Assembly: GCF_003293595.1 (NCBI RefSeq)
Contig: NZ_CP022162.1
Span: forward strand, 1,209,737 to 1,273,736
Source: Microbacterium sp. PM5
GTDB taxonomy: Bacteria; Actinomycetota; Actinomycetes; Actinomycetales; Microbacteriaceae
Reading direction: 5' to 3'
DNA length: 64,000 nucleotides
Shown here: positions 16,341 to 25,030 of the stretch, piece by piece
Layout: each line of letters opens with the position of its first letter
Position numbering within the stretch: position 1 is the first letter of the stretch
Notes under the pieces: model-generated
Databases searched by the model: none
What the model saw: only the letters and a program-made list of their open reading frames with translations
What the model was told of the DNA's origin: nothing
Program-made: the position numbers and the translations under genes

Positions 16341-17180
16341 ATGCGATTGCGCCCCTTCGCCGACGACGATCTGACGCTGCCCTTCCTCGGCACGATCGCG
16401 TTCCGCACCGATCGATGGCGTGATGCGCATACCCGCTCGACCGTGCTGGAGGTGGACGGGCACCCCGTGGCCGCCGGCATCATGTGGACCTCGCGCGTGC
16501 ACGGGGACCGGTACTGGGTCGCCATCGTGGTCGAGCCCGCATCGCGTGGCCGCGGTTACGGGAAGGCCGTGTTCGCCCACTTGTCGACACTGCGAGATGC
16601 GCCACTGACCTTCATGACGCGCGGGTACGTCGACGACGATGCACTCGGCTTCGCCGACGCCCTGGGAGCACGGACCATACAGGTGGTGCCACCCGCGGAC
16701 GTGCCGGCGGCGTCTCGCGCGGTTCTGCGGCCGCACCCGGCGGTGCAGAGCGTCCGCGATCTGCACTGGGACGACGTCCTCGATGCCAACGCGGCCGTCT
16801 ACGCCTGGACGCACGAGGGCTGGTCGCCCGTCGCTCGGGATTTCGCGGCGGCTCTCTCGGAAGACCTCGAGGCCGAGGTCGACCGCGACGCGAGCAGCGC
16901 CGCCGTCGTCGACGGCGAGATCGTCGCGCTGGCGCTCGTCTATCACGACTCGACACCCCCGTGCCTCACGGCGGAGACCACGAGCAGGGAGACGGCCGAC
17001 GGTGAGCGCTTGATCGAGGCCTGCGTCCGGCGCTCCCTCGACGTGCTGGCAGCTCGCGGCGTCGAGCGGGTCACCTTCGACGGCCATGTCAGCGATCCGC
17101 ACTTCCTCCCCGTATGGGCGCGCCTCTCACCGAGGGGCCGCTGGTTCCGCCTCGTCGAGATCCCTCCGACCGGCGGATGA
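16341..17180 (+). CDS. tandem-domain GNAT N-acetyltransferase
   Basis: 279 residues with two GNAT-like halves. The first carries the acetyl-CoA loop VVEPASRGRGYGKAV near residue 62. The second, from about residue 135, has ETTSRETADGERL and looks degenerate at the acetyl-CoA loop. The double layout resembles mycothiol synthase-like proteins, but MshD identity is not supported. The substrate is unknown. A CAGACT hexamer seven bases before the ATG is a weak -10. The 3' end overlaps the next, convergent GNAT gene by 54 bases. Confidence 0.7.
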   Translation: MRLRPFADDDLTLPFLGTIAFRTDRWRDAHTRSTVLEVDGHPVAAGIMWTSRVHGDRYWVAIVVEPASRGRGYGKAVFAHLSTLRDAPLTFMTRGYVDDDALGFADALGARTIQVVPPADVPAASRAVLRPHPAVQSVRDLHWDDVLDANAAVYAWTHEGWSPVARDFAAALSEDLEAEVDRDASSAAVVDGEIVALALVYHDSTPPCLTAETTSRETADGERLIEACVRRSLDVLAARGVERVTFDGHVSDPHFLPVWARLSPRGRWFRLVEIPPTGG

Positions 17181-17690
17181 CGAGCGAGCGGGACGGGTCA
17201 TCCTCAGCTCGTGCACGCCCTCGTCGACACGCACGGTTCCGTCGGGCACGAATCCGTGCTTGGCAGAGAAGGCCTGCGCGCGAGGATGGGGATCGGCCAC
17301 CCACAGCATGTGCGCTGCGGATGCCGGGGCCACCGCGTCCAAGAGAGCGGCGCCGACGCCGGTGCCGTGGTGATCGGCAAGGACGTAGAGCACGTGGAGC
17401 GCACGATCCGGAGTGCCATCCGTCCGGTCCTCTTCCGGGGTGGGACCGGTCATCGCGATCCCCACGACCTCGTCGTCGACGAGGGCGACGGCCGCAGCGA
17501 CCTGCGCGAAGCGGGGGTCGTCGCCCAGCACCGCGGTCCAGAAGCGCTCGCGACGGTCCACGAAGTCGGGCGCGTCGAGGATCTCGTCAGCCATGAGGCC
17601 GCGGTACGTCTGCCGCCACCCCTCCAGGTGCACGCGCGCCATACCGGCGGCATCCGCGGGACGAGCGGAGCGAACGGTGAAAGTCATCAT
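17127..17690 (-). CDS. GNAT family N-acetyltransferase
   Basis: 187 residues, single GNAT domain. It opens VRSARPADAAGMARVHLEGWRQ-like sequence, and the acetyl-CoA loop is LADHHGTGVGAALLDA near residue 105. It ends with a short Arg/Ser-rich tail that runs antisense to the other GNAT gene. Two adjacent ATGs (17690 and 17687) are possible. A GACACT hexamer six bases before 17690 favours that one, weakly. The substrate is unknown. Confidence 0.75.
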   Translation of the reverse strand: MMTFTVRSARPADAAGMARVHLEGWRQTYRGLMADEILDAPDFVDRRERFWTAVLGDDPRFAQVAAAVALVDDEVVGIAMTGPTPEEDRTDGTPDRALHVLYVLADHHGTGVGAALLDAVAPASAAHMLWVADPHPRAQAFSAKHGFVPDGTVRVDEGVHELRMTRPARSSSAGRRDLDEAEPAAPR

Positions 17691-17818
17691 GCGGCGAGTG
17701 TCGTCAGCGAGGCGGGACCGGGATCGCGACGGGCTATCGCCGTCAGATTGTCTCGATGCGACAACGAATCGTCCTCTCTTCCATCGATCTCGGCCAGGTG
17801 GCCCGCGTGGCGAGACTT

Positions 17819-17824
17819 TAGGCT
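17819..17824 (+). promoter_or_regulatory. -10 element of bioY
   Basis: TAGGCT. Transcription would begin near 17830, at an upstream ATG, or give a 30-base leader to the SD-preceded ATG at 17860. Confidence 0.5.
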
Positions 17825-17859
17825 GAGCCATGAACCGTCCACCTCTCGAAGGAGACCGC

Positions 17860-18492
17860 ATGTCCCTCGCCGCCGCCGGCCGCCGCCTCGTGCTCGCCGA
17901 TCTCATCGCCCGCCCGACCGACCGGGCCCGCGCCGCCGCCCTGGACACAGCCCTCGTGATCGCGGGCGCCGCCGTGGTCGCGGTGCTCGCGCAGGTCGAG
18001 GTTCCGCTCTGGCCCGTGCCCATCACGGGACAGACTCTCGCCGTCGTCGTCGTGGGCGCCGCCCTCGGCGCCCGTCGCGGCGCCGCCGCTCTCCTCACCT
18101 ACCTCGTCGCCGGCCTCGCGGGTCTGCCGGTCTTCGCGGGATTCACGGGAACCATCGCAGCCGTCGCCAAGCCGAGCTTCGGGTTCATCATCGGCTTCGT
18201 CTTCGCCGCCTTCGTCGCGGGATGGTTCGCGGAGCGCGCGTGGGACCGACGTCCCGTCCTCGCGTTCGTCGGCTTCGTGGCGGCGAGCGTGATCCCGTTC
18301 CTGTTCGGTGTGCCCTACATGGCCTTCATCCTGAACACCGTCCTCGGCAAGGGACTCGGTATCGAGGCGATCCTCGCCGCTGGCGTCACTCCGTTCATCG
18401 TCGGCGGCATCGTCAAGGCCGCGCTGGCGGCGCTGCTGATCCCGGCGGCATGGGCGGGCGTGCGTGCCGTGGAGAACCGTTCCGGCCGCTGA
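17860..18492 (+). CDS. bioY: biotin transporter BioY (ECF S component)
   Basis: 210 residues with about six membrane helices. The BioY signatures are VPLWPVPITGQTLAV near residue 50 and GVPYMAFILNTVLGKG near residue 150. BioY binds biotin in the membrane and usually works with the EcfA-EcfT energising module. No EcfA or EcfT gene adjoins it, so the module is shared or BioY acts alone. I chose ATG 17860 because AAGGAG precedes it. ATG 17830, ten codons earlier, would be leaderless. Confidence 0.88.
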   Translation: MSLAAAGRRLVLADLIARPTDRARAAALDTALVIAGAAVVAVLAQVEVPLWPVPITGQTLAVVVVGAALGARRGAAALLTYLVAGLAGLPVFAGFTGTIAAVAKPSFGFIIGFVFAAFVAGWFAERAWDRRPVLAFVGFVAASVIPFLFGVPYMAFILNTVLGKGLGIEAILAAGVTPFIVGGIVKAALAALLIPAAWAGVRAVENRSGR

Positions 18493-18497
18493 CTCCT

Positions 18498-18550
18498 CAC
18501 CTCACGACGACGGCCCCGACCGCAGTGGTCGGGGCCGTCGTCGTGAGGTG
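18498..18550. terminator. 24-bp perfect bidirectional terminator stem
   Basis: 18498-18521 and 18527-18550 are perfect inverted copies of 24 bp around the loop GCAGT. The hairpin lies between the convergent bioY and the siderophore-binding protein gene. No T-tract follows on either strand. Confidence 0.8.
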
Positions 18551-18559
18551 GAGGGCGCG

Positions 18560-19585
18560 TCAGCCCTTCGCGACGGCCACCGCGGCGGCCAGCTTCTGCG
18601 TGATCGTCGGCAGTGCCCAGGGCAGCGTCAACGCGGTCGGCGAGACCGCCGCCACGTTCTCCGCGCCCACCATCGCTGCGACGGCACCCTTCTTGACGGC
18701 GGGGATCAGCTGACCCCGCGCAGATGCGAGGAAGTCGTCGAGCGTCTTCTGATCCTCAGCCTGCGTGAAGATGACCTGAGCATCGATCTTGTCGAGGTTC
18801 TCCTGACTGACCGTGGTGTAGAAGGTCCCCTCGCCCTTGTCGAGCGCGGTCACACTCGACGGCGAGACGAAGCCGAGATCCTGCAGAACCTCCACGCGCG
18901 GGTCGGCCGGAAGATACATGTAGAACGTGTCCACGTCGTCGTCCACGTAGGCGATCGTGACGCCGGCGAACTCCGGATGCGCCGACGCCGCGTCCTTCAC
19001 CTGCGCGTCGAGGCTCGTCAGCAGATCGGCGGCCTGCGTGCTCATCCCGAGAGCCTTGCCGGTGATCGTGATGACATCACGCCAGGGGGTCGCCCACGGC
19101 GCGGTCGGGTAGGCGACGACGGGGATGCCCGCCGCCGTGATGGCGTCGTAGTCCTTCTGCGTGAGCCCCGAGTAGGGTGCGAGCAGCACATCCGGGTTCG
19201 TCTTCAGCAACTCCTCGAGGGGGATGTCGTTCGAGCTGACGTCGAGGATGGTGGGCTTGGCGCCTCCGAGCTTGTCCACGGCGTCTGCGATCCACGGCGG
19301 CATCTTGTCGTCGCCGCCCGAGTAGTTGTCGGCGGGGATCGCAACGGGCTGGATGCCGAGAGCGAGGACGGCATCCGTCGCCCCCCACCCCCATGTCGCG
19401 ATGCGCTCGGGCTTCTTCGTGATCGTCGCGTCGCCGAGCGCGGAGGTGATGGTGACGGGGAAGCCGTCACCCGCAACGCTTTCGGAGCTGGCGGGCGCGG
19501 CTGATCCGGCGGCGCAGCCCGACAGCAGGAGCGCGGTCACTCCGGCGATCGCGGCGAGTCCGAGTGCTGTGCGGAGTCGTCTCAT
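18560..19585 (-). CDS. siderophore ABC transporter, substrate-binding lipoprotein
   Basis: 341 residues. The lipoprotein signal peptide ends in LLLSGC (lipidated Cys near residue 24). A class III periplasmic-binding fold (FecB/BtuF type) follows. It captures iron-siderophore outside the cell and passes it to the two permeases encoded upstream in the same operon. AAAGGAAG precedes the ATG, 13 bases after the ATPase stop. It is last in the operon, unlike many Fep operons where the binding protein comes first. Confidence 0.88.
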   Translation of the reverse strand: MRRLRTALGLAAIAGVTALLLSGCAAGSAAPASSESVAGDGFPVTITSALGDATITKKPERIATWGWGATDAVLALGIQPVAIPADNYSGGDDKMPPWIADAVDKLGGAKPTILDVSSNDIPLEELLKTNPDVLLAPYSGLTQKDYDAITAAGIPVVAYPTAPWATPWRDVITITGKALGMSTQAADLLTSLDAQVKDAASAHPEFAGVTIAYVDDDVDTFYMYLPADPRVEVLQDLGFVSPSSVTALDKGEGTFYTTVSQENLDKIDAQVIFTQAEDQKTLDDFLASARGQLIPAVKKGAVAAMVGAENVAAVSPTALTLPWALPTITQKLAAAVAVAKG

Positions 19586-19598
19586 GGGTCTTCCTTTC

Positions 19599-20441
19599 TC
19601 AGGGACGTGCAGGGGTGGCCTCGTCGATGAGTGCAGCAGAGCTCGTCGACGGGACGGGGATGACGATCGGGGTGGCGGTGAGGGGGTCAGGGATCACCAG
19701 TGCGGACAGTCCGAAGGCACGGCGGATCGTCTCGGCGGTCATGACCTCGGCGGGAGCGCCATGGGCGATGATGGCGCCGGCGTGCATGACGACGAGGTCG
19801 TCGGCGTAGCGGGCCGCGAGGTTGAGGTCGTGCAGCACGGCGACGACCGTCGTCCCGCGCTCGCGGTTGAGTTCGCGCAGCAGGTCGAGAACCTCGAGCT
19901 GATGACTGAGGTCGAGGAAGGTGGTGGGCTCGTCCAGCAGCAGGATGCGCGGATCTTGCGCCAGGGCCATCGCGATCCAGACGCGCTGACGCTGACCTCC
20001 CGACAGATCCCCCACCGGACGCTCGGCGAGCTCGGTGATGCCGGTCCATGCCATCGCCTCGTCGACCCGCGCCGTGTCCTGGGCGCTCCAGCGCTGCAGC
20101 AGCCCGCGGCGGGGATGCCGCCCCCGACCGACTAGCTCGGCCACCGTGACGCCGTCAGGCGCGGTCGGATGCTGCGGAAGAAGACCCACTGTCTGGGCCA
20201 GCGAGCGGCGCGGGATGCCGCGAACGTCCGCCCCATCGATCTCCACACGACCCGCGAGCGGAGCGTGCAGCCGTGCGAGCGTGCCGAGCAGAGTGGACTT
20301 TCCCGAGGCGTTCGCGCCGATGATCATCGTGACCCGACCCGGGGCGATCTCGAGGTCGAGGCCGTCGATGACGCGACGCCCGGGATAGCCGGCGGCGAGG
20401 GCACGCGCGGTCAAGCGGGGGGAAGCGGAGTGCGAGGTCAC
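19599..20441 (-). CDS. fepC: siderophore ABC transporter, ATP-binding protein
   Basis: 280 residues from GTG 20441, which overlaps the permease stop (GTGA). The FecE/FepC-type ATPase has Walker A GANASGKST near residue 40, signature LSGGQRQRVWIAMALAQD, Walker B ILLLDEPTTFLD and switch region VLHDLNLA. It energises iron-siderophore import. An Ala replaces the usual Gly in the middle of Walker A (GANASGKS), which is common in this subfamily. Confidence 0.9.
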   Translation of the reverse strand: MTSHSASPRLTARALAAGYPGRRVIDGLDLEIAPGRVTMIIGANASGKSTLLGTLARLHAPLAGRVEIDGADVRGIPRRSLAQTVGLLPQHPTAPDGVTVAELVGRGRHPRRGLLQRWSAQDTARVDEAMAWTGITELAERPVGDLSGGQRQRVWIAMALAQDPRILLLDEPTTFLDLSHQLEVLDLLRELNRERGTTVVAVLHDLNLAARYADDLVVMHAGAIIAHGAPAEVMTAETIRRAFGLSALVIPDPLTATPIVIPVPSTSSAALIDEATPARP

Positions 20442-21454
20442 AGCCGGCGTCCTTTCGAGGTGGCCAGAAGCCAGAGGAGGAAGAGAGCCCCGACCGCACC
20501 GGTGACGATGCCGACGGGCACGGCCATGCCGGGGAGGGCGTACTGGGCGACGAGGTCGGCCGCGAGCAGCAGCGCGGCGCCCACGACGGCGCTCGTGCCG
20601 AGGCCCACCGCTCCGTGGCGCAGGAGCGCTCGAGCGATCGCGGGGGCACAGAGCGCGATGAACGAGATGGGCCCGACGAACGCACAGGTGACGGCGGTGA
20701 GCAGCACGGCGCTGGTGACGACCACGACACGCACCGGTCCGCTCGCCACACCCAGCCCGTGGGCGGCTTCGCGCCCGAGCTGCACGAGAGGCAGCCACCG
20801 CGACGCGACGATCAGCGCGGGGACGAGCGCGACGAAGACGACGAGCACGACGAGCACCTGCCACCACGGCGTCGAGGCGAGGCTTCCGGTGAGCCAGAGA
20901 AGCGCGACCTGGGCCTGTTCGATCTTGGCGCGCACCATCATGAGGTTGATGAGTGCCGAGGTGAGGAACGAGACACCGATACCGGCCAGGATCAACCGGA
21001 AGCCGCCGTCACGCAGCGATCGACCGGCGAGCATGAGCACGCCCGCGACGGCGGAGCCGCCCACGAAGGCGAACACGGCGACGAGCGGTCCGGTGGTGCC
21101 GAGGAGGAGGATCGCGGACACCGCCGCCAGCCCGCTCCCCCCGGAGATGCCGAGCAGGTCGGGACTGGCGAGGGGGTTACTGAGGAACGATTGCAGGAGC
21201 GCACCGGCAGCACCGAGCGCGGCGCCGGCGACGAGCGCCATGGCAGCGCGCGGCGCGCGCACCTGGAACACGACGTACTGCTCGATCCTCGTTCCCGACC
21301 CGGTCAGCGTCGCCCACAGGCGATCGGGGGTGATCGGGTAGTCGCCGACCGAGATCGCCACTGCCGCGGCCAGCACGACGGCGACGATGACCGCGACGAC
21401 GACGACGCGACGACGACGCGTAGCCGCGCGCCGGACGGTCAGCGCGGCGCTCAC
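20438..21454 (-). CDS. fepG: siderophore ABC transporter permease (FecCD family)
   Basis: 338 residues from GTG 21454, overlapping the preceding permease stop by four bases. It has about nine or ten helices. FecCD motifs include RAPRAAMALVAGAALGAAG near residue 65 and VGPISFIALCAPAIARALL near residue 245. It pairs with the next permease as the transmembrane channel for ferric siderophore. An Arg-rich cytoplasmic N-terminus precedes the first helix. The frame extends far upstream over the other permease gene and is not used. Confidence 0.88.
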   Translation of the reverse strand: MSAALTVRRAATRRRRVVVVAVIVAVVLAAAVAISVGDYPITPDRLWATLTGSGTRIEQYVVFQVRAPRAAMALVAGAALGAAGALLQSFLSNPLASPDLLGISGGSGLAAVSAILLLGTTGPLVAVFAFVGGSAVAGVLMLAGRSLRDGGFRLILAGIGVSFLTSALINLMMVRAKIEQAQVALLWLTGSLASTPWWQVLVVLVVFVALVPALIVASRWLPLVQLGREAAHGLGVASGPVRVVVVTSAVLLTAVTCAFVGPISFIALCAPAIARALLRHGAVGLGTSAVVGAALLLAADLVAQYALPGMAVPVGIVTGAVGALFLLWLLATSKGRRL

Positions 21455-22461
21455 AGCATGCTCCGACGCGGCTGGAGGACGAGTCCGATCAGAACGGGAG
21501 CGCCGATGATCGCGACGACGATGCCGGCCTGCACCTCGCCCGGCGGCGCGACGATGCGTCCCGCGACGTCGGCCAAGAGCAGGAACACTCCGCCGTAGAG
21601 CATTCCGAGCGGGAGCAGACGTGCGTAGCTGCCACCGACGACGGCGCGCAGCGCATGCGGGACGAGCAGTCCGAGGAAGACGATCGGGCCGGCGATCGCC
21701 GTCGCTCCGCCGCACAGCAGCACCGTCGCGACGATGCCGAGCACGCGGCTGCGGCCGACATCGTGCCCGAGACCGGCGGCGGAGTCCGTGCCCAGGGCCA
21801 CGAGGTCGAGGCCGCGGGCCGATAGCAGGGCGAGCACGGCGCCGACGACGAGTGCGGGAAGCACGAGCGCGACGGCATCCAGACCACGTGTCGACAGGCC
21901 TCCGGCTGCCCAGTACCGATAGACGTCCAGCGCGTAGGAGTTCGTGTTGAGGATCAGGAAGGTGACCGCGCTGAGTCCGGCGGTCACGGCCGCGCCGGTG
22001 AGGGCGAGCCGCGCGGGTCCGCCGTCCGCTCCGCGTCCGCCGATCATCGCCACGATCACCGCCGCCAGGGCGGCACCGCCGAAGGCGAACCACACGAAGC
22101 CGTCCGGCGACGACAGTCCGAACAGGGTGATCGCCGCCAGCACCGCGACGGAGGCACCCGCGTTCAGCCCGAGGAGTCCGGGATCGGCGAACGGGTTGCG
22201 TGTGAGCCCCTGCATGACCGTGCCCGCCAGCGCGAGCGCGGCGCCGGCACAGACGCCGATGACGGTGCGCGGCACGCGCTGCGTCATGACGACGATGTGG
22301 TCGGGATTGGAGCCGTCGAACGCCACGAGGGCCTGCCACACGTCGGCCGGGGCGATCTGCCGTGCGCCCACACCCAGCGAGAGCACGACGAACACCGCGA
22401 GGAGGGCGGCTCCGATCGCCGCGACGACCAGTGTTCGTCGCGGTCGTACCGGCGCGCTCAT
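21451..22461 (-). CDS. fepD: siderophore ABC transporter permease (FecCD family)
   Basis: 336 residues from ATG 22461. It has the FecCD signatures QRVPRTVIGVCAGAALALAG near residue 65 (RVPRT loop) and GPIVFLGLLVPHALRAVVG near residue 240. It is the partner permease of fepG. The start overlaps the SIP gene stop by four bases (ATGA), placing it second in the five-gene iron operon. Confidence 0.88.
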   Translation of the reverse strand: MSAPVRPRRTLVVAAIGAALLAVFVVLSLGVGARQIAPADVWQALVAFDGSNPDHIVVMTQRVPRTVIGVCAGAALALAGTVMQGLTRNPFADPGLLGLNAGASVAVLAAITLFGLSSPDGFVWFAFGGAALAAVIVAMIGGRGADGGPARLALTGAAVTAGLSAVTFLILNTNSYALDVYRYWAAGGLSTRGLDAVALVLPALVVGAVLALLSARGLDLVALGTDSAAGLGHDVGRSRVLGIVATVLLCGGATAIAGPIVFLGLLVPHALRAVVGGSYARLLPLGMLYGGVFLLLADVAGRIVAPPGEVQAGIVVAIIGAPVLIGLVLQPRRSML

Positions 22462-23399
22462 TCGACGCGCTCGGACTGCCCGAGACGCCAGTAGCCCATG
22501 AAGGCCACGCGCTTGCGGTCGACCCCGCACTCCGACACGAGCAGCCGCCGCAGCGTCTTGACCGTCGCCGACTCCCCCGCCATCCACGCGTAGAACTCGC
22601 CGTCGCCGTCCTCGGGGCTGTCCCACAGCAGCTCACGATCGACGTCGATCTCATCGAGGGCCTGAGGTCGGGGCGCCGCGGCGCGCGCGAGCACCTCGGC
22701 GTGATCCCGCGTCCACCCGGTCACCGCGTCGATGAGCGCGACCCCGTGCGGACGGTCTGCCCGCACGATCCAGCTGAGCCGCGCGCCGGATGCCGCCGGC
22801 AGCTGCGGTCGCAGCGCATCGTCGTCGTCGGGCACCTCGATGAACGCGTCGACCTCGCACCGCGGATCGAGTGACTCCAGGATGCTGCAGATCGCGGGAG
22901 CGGCGGTCTCGTCTCCGGCCAGCAGCAGCCGTCGGGCGGTGCCGGGATGCCAATCCAGGCCGATGCGCGACTGCGGGCTGCGCTCATCGGGACCGATGAT
23001 GACGAGCTCGTCGCCGACGGCAGCGCGCTCGGCCCAGGATCCCGCCGGACCGGCATCGTGATGCACGACGAAATCGACGGCGAGCTCGCGAGCGGCGGCA
23101 TCCACACGACGCACCGTGTACGTGCGGAACGGATTGCGGCGCGCAGACGGCAGCGCCCGCCATCTGTCGTACCAGTCGCCGGCATGCTCCGCCTGACCGA
23201 AGTCGGAGTATCCCCCCGCGACATCGGCCAGGGGCAGGACGATCTTGATCCGCTGATCGAGACCCGCGGTGCCGAACCACTCCAGCTCGGGACCGGTGAA
23301 CCATACCCTCACGAAGTGCGCAGAGAGCCGCTCGACGGCGCGGACACGGACGGCATACGGGCGGTAGGCCGGGCGGACGGCGGTCGCAGATTCGGTCAC
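22458..23399 (-). CDS. siderophore-interacting protein (FAD-dependent ferric-siderophore reductase)
   Basis: 313 residues from GTG 23399. The SIP family FAD-binding barrel (about residues 12-130, with NPFRTYTVRRVD) is followed by a NAD(P)H domain with GDETAAPAICSILE near residue 175. The C-terminal family motif GYWRLGQSE is present. It reduces ferric siderophore in the cytoplasm and frees iron after uptake. It heads the SIP-fepD-fepG-fepC-binding-protein operon, controlled by an iron box overlapping its -10. Confidence 0.9.
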   Translation of the reverse strand: MTESATAVRPAYRPYAVRVRAVERLSAHFVRVWFTGPELEWFGTAGLDQRIKIVLPLADVAGGYSDFGQAEHAGDWYDRWRALPSARRNPFRTYTVRRVDAAARELAVDFVVHHDAGPAGSWAERAAVGDELVIIGPDERSPQSRIGLDWHPGTARRLLLAGDETAAPAICSILESLDPRCEVDAFIEVPDDDDALRPQLPAASGARLSWIVRADRPHGVALIDAVTGWTRDHAEVLARAAAPRPQALDEIDVDRELLWDSPEDGDGEFYAWMAGESATVKTLRRLLVSECGVDRKRVAFMGYWRLGQSERVE

Positions 23400-23401
23400 A
23401 C

Positions 23402-23421
23402 CCTAAGGGTAGCCTTACCTT
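23402..23421 (-). promoter_or_regulatory. DtxR/IdeR-like iron box overlapping the -10 of the siderophore operon
   Basis: Read on the minus strand from 23420, AGGTAAGGCTACCCT matches the DtxR/IdeR core consensus AGGTTAGGCTAACCT at 13 of 15 positions. Its last six bases, TACCCT, lie six bases before the GTG start and look like the -10. Bound repressor would therefore cover the promoter when iron is plentiful. Confidence 0.75.
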
Positions 23422-23471
23422 CTTCAGATGTCACACCGGCGACGCGGAGCTGCGCTCGTGGGGCGCACGCC

Positions 23472-24632
23472 TCACGCGTCGACGAGACGCCCGATCCGCG
23501 CGATGGCTTCGGTGAGAACCTCCGGCCCGCAGCCGAAGTTCACGCGAACGTGGCCGGCGCCCTGCGGCCCGAACTGCGGTCCATGATGGACGGCCACTCG
23601 CGCCTCGGCGAGGATGCGGGTGGCCGGGTCGTCGCCCCAGCCGTAGGCGCTCAGATCGACCCAGGCGAGATAGCCCGCGTCCGGCACGCGATAGCGAGCG
23701 CGCGGGAGGTGCGCGGCCAGCAGATCGGCAAGCAGACGGCGGTTGAGATCGAGTCGGGCACGCAGGGCGTCGAGCCACTCATCGGATGCCGCGTCCAGTG
23801 CCGCGACACTGGCGATCGCGCCCAACAGCCCCGTACGCCACTCCACCTCCGACGGCAGGCCGCGCACGACGGCGGCGGTCCGTTCGTCTCCCGTCACCAT
23901 CACCGCGCACTTCAACCCCGCGAGGTTGAACGCCTTGGAAGGGCTGGTGACCGTATAGCCGACCGCGGCGGCTTCCGCCGATGACGCGAGAAACGGGGTG
24001 AAGGTCGCATCGTCGTAGACGAGCGGCGCATGGATCTCGTCACTGATGACCGCGGCACCGTGACGCGCCGCGATCCGGGCGAGAGCGGCCAGCGTCTCGC
24101 GCGAATGGACGGTACCGGTGGGGTTGTGGGGATTGCACAGCAGCACGGCGCGCGCGCCGTCGGAGAGCGCCGCGTCGATGCCGTCCAGGTCGAGTTCCCA
24201 GGCCGCTCCCGTATCGCGCAGCGGCACGGGCGCCACACGGCATCCGGCTTCTTCCACCGTCATCGTGAAGGGCGGATACACCGGCGGGGTGATCACGACC
24301 GCGTCACCGGGCGCGGTGACCGCGCGCAGGATCTCGACGACGCCCATCATGACATCACCCGTCGTCCGCACACGGTCGGCATCGACCACCCAGTCGAAGC
24401 GGCGAACGGCGAACGATGCGAAGGCATCGCGCACGCCGGGATCGGGTGGTGTGTACCCGGTGTCGCCGAGCTCGACCGCCGTGCGCAAGGCGCTCGTGAT
24501 CAGCGGCGCGAGGGGGAAATCCGTCTCAGCCACGAACAGGGGAAGGACATCGGAACCGTACGTCCGCCACTTCGTACTGGAGCGCCGTTGCAGGGTCTCC
24601 AGCGGAAGTGCTTCCAGAGGAATGATGCTCAC
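23472..24632 (-). CDS. MalY/PatB family pyridoxal-phosphate C-S lyase
   Basis: 386 residues from GTG 24632. It is a fold type I aminotransferase of the MalY/PatB class: SSTKWRTYGSDVLPLFVAE at the N-terminus, CNPHNPTGTVHS near residue 170 and the PLP lysine in SPSKAFNLAG near residue 235. Such enzymes cleave cystathionine or cysteine conjugates, releasing a thiol or sulfide; some are aminotransferases. It lies just downstream of the suf operon but has its own TAGGCT promoter. A link to sulfur supply is only suggestive. Confidence 0.8.
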   Translation of the reverse strand: MSIIPLEALPLETLQRRSSTKWRTYGSDVLPLFVAETDFPLAPLITSALRTAVELGDTGYTPPDPGVRDAFASFAVRRFDWVVDADRVRTTGDVMMGVVEILRAVTAPGDAVVITPPVYPPFTMTVEEAGCRVAPVPLRDTGAAWELDLDGIDAALSDGARAVLLCNPHNPTGTVHSRETLAALARIAARHGAAVISDEIHAPLVYDDATFTPFLASSAEAAAVGYTVTSPSKAFNLAGLKCAVMVTGDERTAAVVRGLPSEVEWRTGLLGAIASVAALDAASDEWLDALRARLDLNRRLLADLLAAHLPRARYRVPDAGYLAWVDLSAYGWGDDPATRILAEARVAVHHGPQFGPQGAGHVRVNFGCGPEVLTEAIARIGRLVDA

Positions 24633-24638
24633 CCCTCG

Positions 24639-24644
24639 AGCCTA
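24639..24644 (-). promoter_or_regulatory. -10 element of the PatB gene
   Basis: TAGGCT on the minus strand, six bases before GTG 24632. Confidence 0.5.
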
Positions 24645-24690
24645 GCGACGGCGACGCTGCGGCCGCGCAGCCGCCGACATCTGATGACGA

Positions 24691-25020
24691 TCAGATGGCG
24701 AACCCCAGCGCGCGCATCATGTCGCGTCCGTCGTCGGTAATGCGTTCCGGTCCCCACGGCGGCATCCACACCCAGTTGATGCGGAAGCGATCGACCACGT
24801 TGTCCAGAGCCTGCGCGGTCTGCTCTTCGAGCACGTCGGTGAGCGGACAGCCGGCGGAGGTCAGCGTCATGTGGATGACGAGGGCGTCGTTCTCCTCGTC
24901 CCAGCTGAGATCGTAGATGAGACCGAGGTCGACGACATTGATTCCGAGCTCGGGATCCATCACGTCCTTGAGCGCCTCGGTGACGTCGTCGTACTTCTCC
25001 GGACTGAGGGTCGCAGTCAT
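24691..25020 (-). CDS. sufT: SufT-type Fe-S assembly factor (MIP18/PaaD domain)
   Basis: 109 residues from ATG 25020. The MIP18 family core is ALKDVMDPELGINVVDLGLIYD-like (DPELGINVVDLG near residue 20), with a conserved cysteine in MTLTSAGCPLTD. SufT proteins help mature Fe-S proteins under heavy demand. It is last in the suf operon, ten bases after sufC. The frame extends 17 codons upstream inside sufC; the shorter start fits the family. Confidence 0.85.
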   Translation of the reverse strand: MTATLSPEKYDDVTEALKDVMDPELGINVVDLGLIYDLSWDEENDALVIHMTLTSAGCPLTDVLEEQTAQALDNVVDRFRINWVWMPPWGPERITDDGRDMMRALGFAI

Positions 25021-25030
25021 GCGTTCGATC

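Noticed and set aside
16224..17102. Possible 293-residue N-terminal extension of the ABC-F ATPase
   Set aside because: The extension has no ABC-F features and is antisense to a GNAT gene with its own start; the family N-terminus begins at 16223.
16341..17180. Mycothiol synthase (MshD) for the double GNAT protein
   Set aside because: The tandem layout is similar, but the second acetyl-CoA loop looks degenerate and no mycothiol genes are nearby.
17691..17859. Biotin regulator site (BirA/BioQ-type) upstream of bioY
   Set aside because: No convincing palindrome of the known types was visible; only the -10 was supported.
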